The notes beneath the pieces were generated by a model. The model made no database searches. It saw nothing but the letters and a program-made list of their open reading frames with translations, and was not told the origin of the DNA. 64,000 bases of DNA from Kingdonia uniflora. Its lineage: Eukaryota; Streptophyta; Magnoliopsida; Ranunculales; Circaeasteraceae. Location: positions 5,062,626 to 5,126,625 of the forward strand of contig JACGCM010002205.1 of assembly GCA_014058105.1 (NCBI GenBank), given 5' to 3'. Numbering within the stretch: position 1 is the stretch's first letter; each line of letters starts with the position of its first letter. Shown piece by piece: positions 33,702 through 44,800 of the stretch. The position numbers and the translations under genes are program-made.

Positions 33702-34398
33702 TGTAGTAGCCTACTCGTAGCCTTCTACCCCAGTCAGACACTCGAAGGCTACTTCGAAGCCTGTCAAATCCTTGAACAAGCCTCCCAAAGATTATCTAAA
33801 GACAAAGCCTTGAGGACGAACTCCATATCGCAGCAGAAACACTTCGACCATATCCGTACATGGTCAAAGTATGACGGGACAAATAACCAGCTTACTTGAT
33901 AAGACAGTGCAGTTGTTGGTCCTTACAGCTGCAGTGAGAGGCCCAACCACTTCTACAGTATCAAAGTACAGAGACAGACCCACAGCTGTTATAGTGACTA
34001 TTTTGACATTTTTGGCACTCATACCCACTCTGGGATATCCGGATATGACCCTTGTAATGCAACTTAACCTTGGTGACTCAGCCCTTCCTATGATTTATAA
34101 ATAGGAGAGTTGGGGAACCAAAGAAGGGTTACAAAATCTCCCATTTGAGCCTTTACAGTTTACCTTTGACCACTTGTAAAAATCCAGTACTCGAACCTTC
34201 GACTACTCGACAAAAAAATAAACACTCTTAAAAATCCTCATTAGAGGTCGTGGAGAGTCACATTCTTGGCCTCCACGCAAGTGTATTGTCTATTGATTTT
34301 TCGCATTCTAGGCTTTATACTTGAATCCCTTAGTTTGAAGATTAAACCTCGTGGTGTAAGGCCAACTTCCCCTCCATAAGAAGTTAGACCTCTACAGG
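33702..34398 (+). repeat. element C 3' LTR
   Basis: 697 bp, starting TGTAGTAGCC and ending CCTCTACA, matching 22278-22993 with scattered substitutions and small gaps. A TATA box (TTATAAATAGG) lies near 34096. Confidence 0.95.
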
Positions 34399-34403
34399 CA
34401 CCA
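34399..34403. repeat. target-site duplication of C, right
   Basis: GGCAC, identical to 22273-22277. Confidence 0.93.
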
Positions 34404-36623
34404 CCTCTTAAAAATGGGGTACTCCAAAACTAAGGTGAATAACATTATGACGCACACCTATGTTGAGGAGGAGGAATATAATAAGGCGGAAGATGTCGCG
34501 CGGTTGGAGTCGTTGACGGGTTAGATGGTGTCTCTCCCCAAACGATGTAAGATAACCAAGGGGATGACAACGAGCAACCTGAGGAAGGGAATGAGAAGGT
34601 AGAATAGAATGTTGACTATATGATTGTATGATTATGAAGGGTCTGAAATGTTGTAATCTAATGGAACATTATTTGCTGGATAGACTTCTGTAGGTTAAGA
34701 TGTGTTTGTAAACCTTGTTGTAGGAACTTAAGGACATGTGCCTCAAAATAAAAGAATTAAAGAATGTGCTCGCCAAGGAGAAAGACGCCTCAACGTCCCT
34801 ATTATCTTTGCAAGTGGAGCTACAGGGTAGAAAACAGAAAATATTTGATTTGCATGCTTTATTACTTTAGAGCAACAAAGTTAAAATTTGGGTGTAGAGA
34901 CATACCAAAAACTTGCTAACAATTTAGAGGCAATGGCACTCAAATGTGTATAGATAATATCAAAGTGTTGAAAATTTATAATGGAGTGAATGTGTACCTT
35001 GGAATTGGAAGTATATGTTATTGTTCATCAAATTGAGATCATACTTTGACCTTTAGTTTAGAAGAAATTTCGCAAAATAGATTTCAAAAAATAGAAATTT
35101 CCTTAGAAATAAGATGTAAGTATTGAGTGGGTGTCCTGAATTGAACTTGATATATTGTATCTGTGATGTATAGGTTGAATTGGAGTCAGCTCGTTTGAGT
35201 GAAGAAGAGACGCGCGAATGTAACCAAGAGTTTGTGGTATAATTTGATAAAATGAGATCATCAAATAAAGATAGGGAAGATCAACATGTAAATGTACATT
35301 TCAAGTTCGTCGAGGCAACTCAAACCGTTGATGTCCTTACTCGGAAAATCGAGGAGAAGGATGCCAAATTATTAAAGGGGAAAAGGAGCTCGCAGAGATG
35401 AAGGAAAGACAACAAAACTCAAAAGCCAGAATGACGCCTTGATGGTAAAGAGTAAGGAGGCCGACATGGCTCGATACCCTATACAGTCACTAAAAACGTC
35501 AAATAAAGAGTTACGCCATTTTGTGGCTAGTCTGAAGGACCAAATAACCAACAAAATGAACGAATAAGTGCAGACTCGAGCTGATTTAGGGAATACCAGG
35601 AGCGAACTGGAGCGGTTGAGGAATAAAATGACTAAGAAAGATAATGAGCTGAAAAAGCTTGAGATGACCTATCTAACTCCAAAATTGTGCTTGAGCAGCT
35701 GATTGTAGCTTTACCTGCTAAAGATATAAAGTTCTGGTTATTTCAAATGCGATGAGCTGAATAAAAGGGTGGCACAGTTGAAAACCGATTTGGCTTAGGC
35801 CAATTCACATTCCAAAAATGTCGAGGCTAGAGAGCGCTCAAGGAAGAATAAAGGTGATTCCAGGGTCTCCATTGTTAAAGGGGATGTAGTTAACCTATCA
35901 GCTCAAATTAGAAAACTAGAGGGAAATATAGCTCGAACTCAAGGTCACATACAAAAAGGAAATGAGCGGTTAAGGGACTGCCAAGTTAAGTTGGATACCG
36001 CTTTTGCCTGGGAACAAGAGTTATAGCGGGTTATCAGAGGTAAAGAGATCTTGATAAAGAAAATAAATGAACTGTTAAAGAAATCTCCTGCTGGGGATGA
36101 TTTCGATAGGGAGCTCAAGGAATTTTGTGCTCAGGTGGCAAAATTGAGGGCGGTGAATCAGGCTATATTAGCTAAAGCTGATGAGAAGGTGAAGGAAAAT
36201 ATTGAATTTATATCCCACACAGATAGTCAAATGGAATAACAAGAAGCACGGTATAAGAGGTTAAAAGAGCGCCTTTAAACGGCAAAAGATAAGTTTTCAA
36301 AGATGGTTGTGCCGGAGGCATAGTGCTCAGAGATGTTAATGGCAGTGATCGCCTATTTTGTTGAGGAGTTGAAAAGGTATGAGTTAGAGAGAGATACCTT
36401 GCATGACTATTTGTCAGATAGAGGATGTATTTCCAGAGCTGATATAGATCAAGAAAACTGTATGTACTCTATGGAAATAGAGTTTGGTTCTCAACCTACT
36501 GACTTGGTAGAGCAAGGCATGGTCACTGTGGCTGTTCGAGCTCAAGAATTTATGGCCGATCGTCCTCCTGTTGTAAGGAAAAGCGTAGCTGACCTCCCAA
36601 TAACAAAAAAGGATCCTTTCTAG
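34404..36623 (+). pseudogene. main antisense gene of D, 3' exons (coiled coil)
   Basis: It continues exon 3 (HLLKMGYSKTKVNNIMTHT) after the C insertion. A GT-AG intron (34599-34723) follows, then a short exon (ELKDMCLKIKELKNVLAKEK). After another intron ending at 35173 there is a long charged coiled-coil region (VELESARLSEEETRE, TRSELERLRNKMTKKDNELK, IRKLEGNIARTQGHIQKG). The C-terminal block ends at 36623 with YFVEELKRYELERDTLHDYL, SQPTDLVEQGMVTVAVRAQE and LPITKKDPF. Several stops and frameshifts are present. The order of an N-terminal Transposase_28-like domain then a long coiled coil is seen across copies; the role is unknown. Confidence 0.65.
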
Positions 36624-36654
36624 TGGTTGTATATGTAACTTGAAAAAGTATATA

Positions 36655-37300
36655 TCGCTGACATATTTTGAGATTAAAACTAGTTTTTCCTTTATCTTAT
36701 GTCTGGTAGAGTTTTTTGATTAAAAACTAGTATTACCTTTGTTTTAGTCGCAGAGCATAATTGTCGCAGCCATATTGAGAGATAAAAACTAGTTTTACCT
36801 TTTCTTTATCTTATGCTTGGTAGTGTTCTTTGGTTGAAAACTAGTATTACCTTCATTTTAATCGCAAAATATAATTATCACAACCATATTGAGGGATGGA
36901 AGCTAGTTTTACCTTTGTTTTATCTTATGTCTGGTAGAGTTCTTTGATTGAAAACTAGTATTATATTTTTTTTAATTGCAAAGTATAATTGACGCAGCCA
37001 TATTAAAAGATGAAAGCTAGTTTTACCTTTACTTTATCTTAAGTCTGGTAGAGTTCTTTGTTAAAAACTAGTATTACCTTTGTTTTAATCGCAGAGTATG
37101 ATTGTCGCAGCCATATTGAGAGATGAAAGCTAGTTTTACCTTTGCATTATCTTATGTCTGGTAGAGTTCTTTGATTGAAAACTAGTTACCTTTGTTTTAA
37201 TAGCAGAGTATGATATAGTTGATCAAAGCTAGTTTTACCTTTGCTTTAACCATAATAGAAGTCAATTGAAAGCTAGTATTACCTTTTCTTTAATATATGC
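36655..37300 (-). repeat. 113-bp tandem repeat downstream of D integrase
   Basis: Anchors CTAGTTTTACC lie at 36680, 36789, 36903, 37017, 37130 and 37229, so the unit is about 110-114 bp with a shorter last copy. Each unit is itself two related halves of about 56 bp, one with AACTAGTATTACC and one with AGCTAGTTTTACC. Relative to D it lies just after the integrase C-terminus. Confidence 0.93.
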
Positions 37301-37429
37301 ATTGTCTATGTAAGTAAAGAGTCGTGTGGAAAAAAATTGGGAGTTTTCATTGAATAAAATAGAATGTACATTTATGGGGACGAAGATCTTACTTTTGGAA
37401 TAGAAAAAACGAGAATTTGAAATGGAGTA

Positions 37430-38440
37430 GTGATGGACTTAATGATAGTACCGTTTCAGTCTCCTAGAGTTCCAAGAATTTGATATATGAACTCCATCTT
37501 CGATCATGAGGTAATATGATCCCAGGCCTGTGAGACCAATGATTATGAATGGACCCTCCCAATTTTTTTCTAGTTACCCGGTATGTGTCTCTTTTTTGTG
37601 TTGAGGGATTTTTCAGAGGGAGAGATCAAAAATTTGGAAAGTACGGCTTCTGACTCGTCGGTTGTATGAACTGGCCAGCATATGGTGATATCGACCTAGT
37701 TTGGCAATAACGCGTTCCCTAGTCTTATCAATCCAATTGAGGTTGCAAGCCAATTCAAACTCGTTTTCTTCGTCAGTTAGCTCGTGATTTATGAATGGAT
37801 GATGATAATTTGTTGGAATGACGACTTCATTTCCATAGGCGAGGATGAATGGGGTACAGCCGGCTGATTGACGTGAAGTAGTACAGTATGCCCATAAGAC
37901 ATGAGGAAGCTCTCGCACCCAGCTTCCTTTTTTTATAAGTAAAACTTTTTCTAGAGTCCATCCATGATAGTTTTGTTGGTGATTTTGGCTTGGTCATTGC
38001 CTTGAGGGTAGTAAGGATTGGATGGTGAGTGAATGATGTTATATTTGTTGAGAAGAGCTATAACTTTTTCTCTAACGAATTGTGGCCCATTATCGATACG
38101 AATTAGGTAGGGGCATCCAAACTGAGTAATGATGTGTTCCCAAATAAAAGAGATAGCCTCTTCTTCTCTAGTTCGACAGAGTAGAATTGCTTCTACCTAT
38201 TTTGTAAAATAATCTTTAGCTATAAGTAGGTATCGGCAATTACCTGGAGAATTAGAAAATTCTCCGACAATATCAAGCGCCCATCTTTTGAATGGCCTGA
38301 ATGCCTTATTTGCATGTAGTTCGAGCGCAGGGGCGCAAATCATTTGTCCATGTCATTGACATGTATCACATTTGCGAGAGTACTCTTCTGTTTGCTTGCG
38401 TATACTTGGTTAGAATACTCATTGTGTAATGGCTCTGCTT
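37430..38440 (-). pseudogene. element D integrase
   Basis: Minus strand: HKGTCGTHAV, KRWALDIVGEF (first Asp), EAISFIWEHIITQFGCPYLI, DNGPQFV (second Asp), then SPSNPYYPQGNDQAKITNK. There the expected third catalytic Glu is Lys. The open C-terminal frame (37918-37613) begins MRELPHVLWAYCTTSRQ and the domain ends NWEGPFIIIGLTGLGSYYLM, NSWNSRRLKRYYH. Stops are also present. The Glu-to-Lys change alone would abolish strand transfer. Confidence 0.85.
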
Positions 38441-39200
38441 GTGAGTGATCTACTTACGGCATGGGTGCCACAAGTCCCTTTATGGAAATTGCGGAACATC
38501 TCGTCTGCGTTCTTTTAGGAGAGTGATAGCGGTAATCTTGCTGGCAAGTTTTTGTACGTCTTTCATCATCTTTGGAGATGGAATTTTGAAGAGATCTCAA
38601 ATTTCATCTGGATCGGCCTCAATCCCTTTCGTGCTGATGAGATGGTCGAGGAATTGGCCTAAATGTACTCCGAATTAATACTTATCATGTTTGTGTCGTA
38701 TCCGGTAAGATCGAAGAATATTGAAAATTGTGTTGAGATCTGTTATGTGGTTGACTGACTATATGCTCTTGCATAAGAGATCATCAATGTAGACTTCCAT
38801 GACTTTCCCAAGATGTGTTTCGAACATAGTAGTCATCCACCGTTGATAAGTCGTGCCTACATTTTTGAGTCTGAAGGGTATTGACATTGTATTAATAAAG
38901 TCCTCTTTTAGTGATGAAAGTGGTCTTTTCTTGATCTTCTAAGAGTGGAATTTGATTGTATCCAAAGTAGCGTCCATCATTGATAGGAGTTCGTGACCTG
39001 CTATGGAATCAAGGATTTGATCGATATTAGGAAGAGGGAAAATGTCTTTTGAAGTGTGTTTGTTTAGATCTATGAAATCTATACAAACTTAGACATTTCC
39101 ATTCTTCTTTGGGACAGCGACGATGTTGGATATCCAACCTGGATATTTGGTTTCTCGTATGAATTCCACTTTGATTAATTTCTCAATTTCCATGTTAACT
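38441..39200 (-). pseudogene. element D reverse transcriptase (RNase H missing)
   Basis: Minus strand: VEFIRETKYPGWISNIVAVP, FPLPNIDQILDSIAGHELLS, and the catalytic MEVYIDDLLCKSI near 38790. It then reads ISTKGIEADPDEI and SPKMMKDVQKLASKITAI, and passes straight into the integrase start. As in C, the RNase H domain is absent. Several stops are present. Confidence 0.82.
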
Positions 39201-40020
39201 TTATCTCGAAGGCGAGGCGATTGTCGTCACTGTTTCTGTTTGACCACCGTAGCATTGATGTTGATGGCCAATTTATGACATGCCTTAGCCAAATCGACCC
39301 CAGGCATCTCTTCAAAAGTCCTCGCATAAACGTCTCGATTCTGTCGTAAGAATTGAATGAGAGCATCCTTATCGTACTGGACTAGTTTGGAACCAATAAA
39401 TGTACCTCTGCTAGGTCTATCAATGTTGACGTATTTTGTAGGCTTTTCTATTAATGGCTGATCATCAAAGTGACCAGCTTTCTGTAATTGCTATGCAGTG
39501 TATCTGTCTAAAGTATCTAGAATGGCAGAAGCGGTATTTTTATAAGCTCGAGAAAGCTTTTGACTACCCTTGATTTTATAGATACCATCATTATGTTTGA
39601 AGTAGAGTACTTGATAATAGGTAAAAATGATTGCTTCCATGTTATGAATCCAACAACGGCTTATAATCTTGAGATAATGAGATTTGGCATTGATGAAGTA
39701 GAAGACTGCGTTGATGGTGGCTGATCATGCGGTAATAAGTAAGATTGCCTTGCCTACTCACTCTTCTTTAGAACCATTGAATCCATCGATATCAGTGTCG
39801 CTTGGAATAACTTGATCAACCAATCCCATTTGGTCGATTATGCTCTGAAAGTGAATCTCAATACTACTTTTAGTATCAATCATCATCGTGTGCATAACAA
39901 ACTTCTTCATCTTGAGTATTATGACTAATGCATCATGATGTAGAAATTATACATGACTAATGTCACAATCTTCAAAGGAGATCCCAAGTCGGCGATTGCT
40001 CGACTCAGGTAGAAGCTTGG
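39201..40020 (-). pseudogene. element D protease region
   Basis: Minus strand: SFEDCDISHV, then HTMMIDTKSSIEIHFQSI near 39900-39860. The normal active site is DTGS; here Gly is Lys (DTKS), which would disable the enzyme. It continues to FIGSKLVQYDKDALIQFLRQ and EMPGVD, the linker toward RT. Multiple stops. Confidence 0.7.
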
Positions 40021-41640
40021 CTTATTTATCTTGAGGTATGAGATTGTAGCATTCTGATAGTCTCCTGTGCTTGAATCGACAAGAGTTGGTGATCTGATAG
40101 ATTTTGATCATGCTGCTATGGTACATATGGTAGAGATGTTTTTCCTCAGCTTGATCTTCGACCTGGATTACTTTGGGCTGCTTCTTATAGTTGCTATCTT
40201 TTTTTGATTCTAGGTTGATAATGCATTCGAACATCTGCCCCTCCTTGAAAATAAATTCCAACATATTTTGTAAAGCATAGAAGTTATCTGTAGAATGATG
40301 GTTTACCTTGTAATGCATGTAGTATGAGCGGTTCTCGATTGGTTCCAATGGTTGTGAGGGACGGCATAGCTTATCCTTGGAGAGGATCGAAAAATTGCAA
40401 AAATTCATACATTCAACTTTAGAAGGACCAGTTTTGGTAGTGAACTGTCTTTTCGAGGATTGCCAGTGTTTCCCTTAGAGCACTTTTGATCACATTAATC
40501 CTCCTTTGGTTCAGTATTTCGATCTGTGGATGGACCTTTCATGGTTAAGACGGATTTAGTAGATTTATACCATTCGGACATCATCCTTTCTAGGTTGACA
40601 TAACCATTGACCTTTGTGATCATATCTACCAAGGTCGCAGGTTTGTTGAGGAAGAGGTGTTCTTTGGCCTTACAGTCAAGTTGGAGCGTGTTGGTGGAAA
40701 CAGTAACATCTATTTTATGATCGAGATTATCTACTTTACGTGCGATCTTTAAAAATATCTTTGTAAAAGCCTCTAGCTTCTCTCTGTGTGACTGTTTAAA
40801 ACTAATAAGAGAATATAAATTCTCCTTTTTGTCTCTGCTGTGAGTATACGTCTTGATGAATTGTTTCTACAACTGATCGAATGTGAGTATGGCATCTTCA
40901 GGTAAAGAGTAGAACCACCAGAGCGGTTCTTCCTGAAGACTTGTTGCGAACAAATGGCAGAGGATGTGGTTGAGATAGGACTACAACCCCAATGAATCAC
41001 AGTATTGTTGAATATGCTCTTTTGGATCGGTACCCTTGTATTTACGAATTTTTAGAGTATGGAAATCTTTTGGCATTTCCATATGAATAGTTCTATGGTA
41101 ATCGAACTCTCTTGTAACTTGGTAAGGTCGTCTGTAGTACCCAGAACATTGTTTTCGATCAACTCCATGATGCGCTGATCCAGATGCTCTTGTGTGACAT
41201 ATTGACGTGTCGGTTGGGTGGCTTGACGAGGAGGTATAGGATTGTGAGTACCGGTACCCTCACTCAAATGATCACGTACTAGAATTCAAGGTTGAGGTCG
41301 TTGTTCTTCCTCCCGACGTTTAGAAAATCTGTGACCTCTGCTGATTTCAGACTGAACTTCACCACCCAAATGAATGAAAGGTTGATGTTCGTGCTGAATA
41401 TTTCTTGAAATTGCTTTGCTGGTGGCTCCTTGAGGTCTCATTTGACACGCATAGAAACTTATGAGGTTTCAGGCATTTAATTGCGATCCCTTGTTGAAGG
41501 AGCATGTTGAATATCTCACAGAGCTTGTAATGCAGTCTGCATGGTTGTCATTTGGTCTTCATATCGTTTGAACGCTGTCAAACGAGCTTGTTGCTCGGCT
41601 TCGAACTCCTTCTCAACTGACGTTCGAGCTCATTGCACTT
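40021..41640 (-). pseudogene. element D gag
   Basis: Minus-strand pieces: MSEGTGTHNPIPPRQATQPT (41267), CHLFATSLQEEPLWWFYSLP and DQL*KQFIKTYTHSRDKKEN, KVNGYVNLERMMSEWYKSTK, and the 128-aa frame at 40408-40022 (MHYKVNHHSTDNFYALQNML) leading to the protease. The blocks match gag of C and E. Frames shift between pieces, so it is inactive. Confidence 0.75.
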
Positions 41641-41647
41641 CACTATT

Positions 41648-41819
41648 TCTGCGTGGAGATTCACCCGCAGTTCTGCAAGTTATTCCAGCTCAACAAAAAG
41701 ATCAAGCTGGATTCTGGTTGTTGGTCATTTGGAAGTGACCATGATTAAAATCAGAAGTAAAGTGAATGTATGCCTTGCGATATCATGGAAATATCTTCTT
41801 TCCCACAGACGGTGCCAAA
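41648..41819 (-). other. element D leader with primer binding site
   Basis: This 172-bp leader, with PBS at its right end (minus TTTGGCACCGTCTGTGGGAA, plus 41800-41819), is the segment that is repeated together with part of the LTR in the array to its right. The original gag-proximal copy is here. Confidence 0.85.
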
Positions 41820-44800
41820 TGTAATTGCCTAATTCCGTATGCTTGAGATAGCTCAGAATCAGCACTTACACCAATGTTCATATGGTAAAACTAATGTAAG
41901 ATAAGAAATGACACAGGTGATTTAGCGTGGAAAACCTCTTAATAGGTAAAAAAAACTACGACCTCGAGTTGAGGGTTTTAGTAACAATGACTTTTATTGC
42001 TTGAGGCTGATATCTTATTATAAGTGATCTCTCGAACTAGAAATTCTTGATCATGAAAATAAGAAGTCTAGTGTTTTGAGAATCTAAAAAATATAGCCTT
42101 CTTGGTGATTTTTCATAGATTTTTCTGGTCCTTATCATTTTTAAAACTTTTTCTTTATATAAGCCTTGTCCGCAGTTTTTTATTGTGCTGACGCACATTC
42201 TCTGAACAATCTGGTAGGTGGTGTTTGATTGAGTAACTATTAAGTTTGTGAGAGATAGGTGTCTTTCGGCATGGAGATTCGCCCGTAGTTATGCAAGTTA
42301 TACTGGCTCAACTTAAAGATCGAGCTAGATTCCGATTGTTGGTAATTTGGAAGTGACCATGATTAAAATTGGCATAGAGTGAATGTATGCCTTAATATAT
42401 CATGGAAATGTCTTCTTTCCCACAAACAGCGCCAAATGTAATGGCCTAATTCCATAAGCTCGAGATGGCTTGGAATCAGTTCTTAGACCAATGTTCCTAT
42501 GACAAAACTAATGTAAGATATGAAATAACACAGGTGATTTAACGTGGAAAATCTCTGAATAGGTTGAAAACTACGACCTCGAGTTGAGGGCTTTAGTAAC
42601 AGTGACTTTATTTGCGTAAGGCTGATATCTTATTATAACTGATCTCTCAAACTTGAAATTCTTGATCTTGTAAATAAAAAAATTACTGTTTTGAGAATCT
42701 AGAAAATATAGCTTTCTTGGTGATTTCTCATATATTTTTTTTGTTCTTGTCCCTTCTTGAATTTTTTTTATATAGGCCTTGTCTGTAGTTCTTTATCGTA
42801 CTGAAGCACATTTTTTAAACAATGTAGTAAGTGGTGTTTTACTGAGTAACTATTGAGTTTGTAAGAGACAAGTATCTTTCAGCATAGAGATTCGCTCGTA
42901 GTTCTGCAAGTTATTCCGGCTCAACTGAAAGATCGGGCTGGATTTTGGTTGATGGTCATTTGGAAGTGACCATGATTAAAATTGGTAGTAGAGTGAATGT
43001 ATGCCTTAGGATATCATGAAAATGTCTTCTTTTCGATGGACGGCGCCAAATGTAATGGCCTAATTTCGTAAGCTTGAGATGGCTCAGAATCAACTCTTAC
43101 ACTAATGTTCTTGTGACAAAACTAATGTAAGATAAGAAATGACACAGGTAATTTAGCATAGAAAACTTCTGAATAGGTAAAAAACTATGACCTCGAGTTG
43201 AGGGTTTTAGTAACAGCGACTTATTTGCTTGAGGCTGTTATTTTATTATAAGTGATCTCTCGAACAAGAAAATCTTGATCTTGTAAATAATTTTTTTGGT
43301 GTTTTGAGAATCTATAAAATATAACTTTCTTGGTGATTTCTCATATATTTTTCATGTTCTTGTCTCTTCTTGAATATATTTTTATATAGGCTTTGTCCGC
43401 AGTTCTTTATCGTACTGAAGCACATTCACCGAACAATGTGGTAAGTGGTGGTTGACTGAGTAACTTTTGAGCTTGTGTGAGATAGGTGTCTTTCGGCATG
43501 GAGGTTCGCATGTAGCTCTGCAAGTTATTCCGGTTCAACTGAAAGATCAAGCTGGATTCCGGTTGTTGGTCATTTAGAAGTGACCATGATTAAAATTGGT
43601 AGTAGAGTGAATATATGCCTTAGGATATCGTGGAAATGTCTTCTTTCCCACAGACGGTGCCAAATGTAATGGCCCTAATTCTGTAAGATCGGGATGGCTC
43701 AGAATCAGCTCTTTCACCAATGTTCCAGTGACCAAACTAATGTAAGATAAGAAATGGCGTAGGTAATTTAGCGTGGAAAACCTATGAATAGGTAAAATAC
43801 TGCGACCTTGAGTTGAGGGTTTTAGTAACAGTGACTTTATTTGCTTGAGGCTGATATCTTATTATAAGTTATCTCTCGAGCTTGAAATTCTTGATCTTGT
43901 AAATAAGAAGTTTGGTGTTTTGAGAATCAAGAAAATATAGCTTTCTTGGTGATTTCTCATAATATTTTTCTCGTTCTTGTCTCTTCTAGAATTTATTATT
44001 TATATAGGCCTTCTCCGAAGTTCTTTATCGTGCTGAAGCACGTTCCCCGAACAATATGGTAAGTGGTGCTTGATTGAATAACTGTTGAGTTTGTGAGAGA
44101 CAAGTATCTTTCGGCATGGAGATTCACCCGTAGTTTTATAAGTTATTTTGGCTTAACTAAAAGATCAAGTTGGATTCAGGTTGATGGTCATATGGAAGTG
44201 ACCTTGATTAAAATTGGTAGTAGAGTGAATGTATGCCTATGGATATCGTGAAAATGTCTTATTTTCCATAAACGGCGCCAAATGTAATGGCCTAATTCCA
44301 TAAGCTCGAGATGGCTCAGAATCAGCTCTTTCACCTATATTCCTGTGATAAATCTAATGTAAGATAAAAAATGACACAGGTGATTTAGCGTTGAAAACCT
44401 CTTAATTGGCAAAAAACTGCGACCTCGAGTTGAGGGTTTATCTAACAGTGACTTTATTTGCTTAAGGTTGATATCTTATTTTAACTGATCTCTCGAATTA
44501 GAAATTCTTGATCTTGTAAATAAGAAGTTTGGTGTTTTAAGAATCTAGAAAATATAGCTTTCTTGGTGATTTTACATATATTTTTTTGGTTCTGGTCTCT
44601 TCAAGAATTTTATCTTTATATAGGCCTTGTCCGCAGATCTTTATTGTGCTGAAGCACGTTCTCCAGACAATGTGGTAAGTGTGGTTTGACTGAGTAAATG
44701 ATGAGTTTGTGAGAGACAGGTGTATTTCGGCATGGAGATTCGCAATTTGTTTTACAGGTTATTCAGGCTCAACTGAAAGATCCAGCTGGATTCCAGTTAT

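Larger units (their letters stand above)
22278..34398 (+). mobile_element. Tat/Ogre-type retrotransposon C, complete outline, nested in D
   Basis: Plus-strand element of 12,121 bp: LTR (22278-22993), PBS, gag, protease, RT, integrase, 194-bp tandem repeat, antisense genes, purine tract and LTR (33702-34398), flanked by GGCAC on both sides. Removing it with one duplication copy restores the reading frame of D's antisense exon (LEEVVTQRDRLRHHLLKMGY across the joint). The RNase H domain is absent and the coding regions carry many stops, so it would be non-autonomous. Confidence 0.95.
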
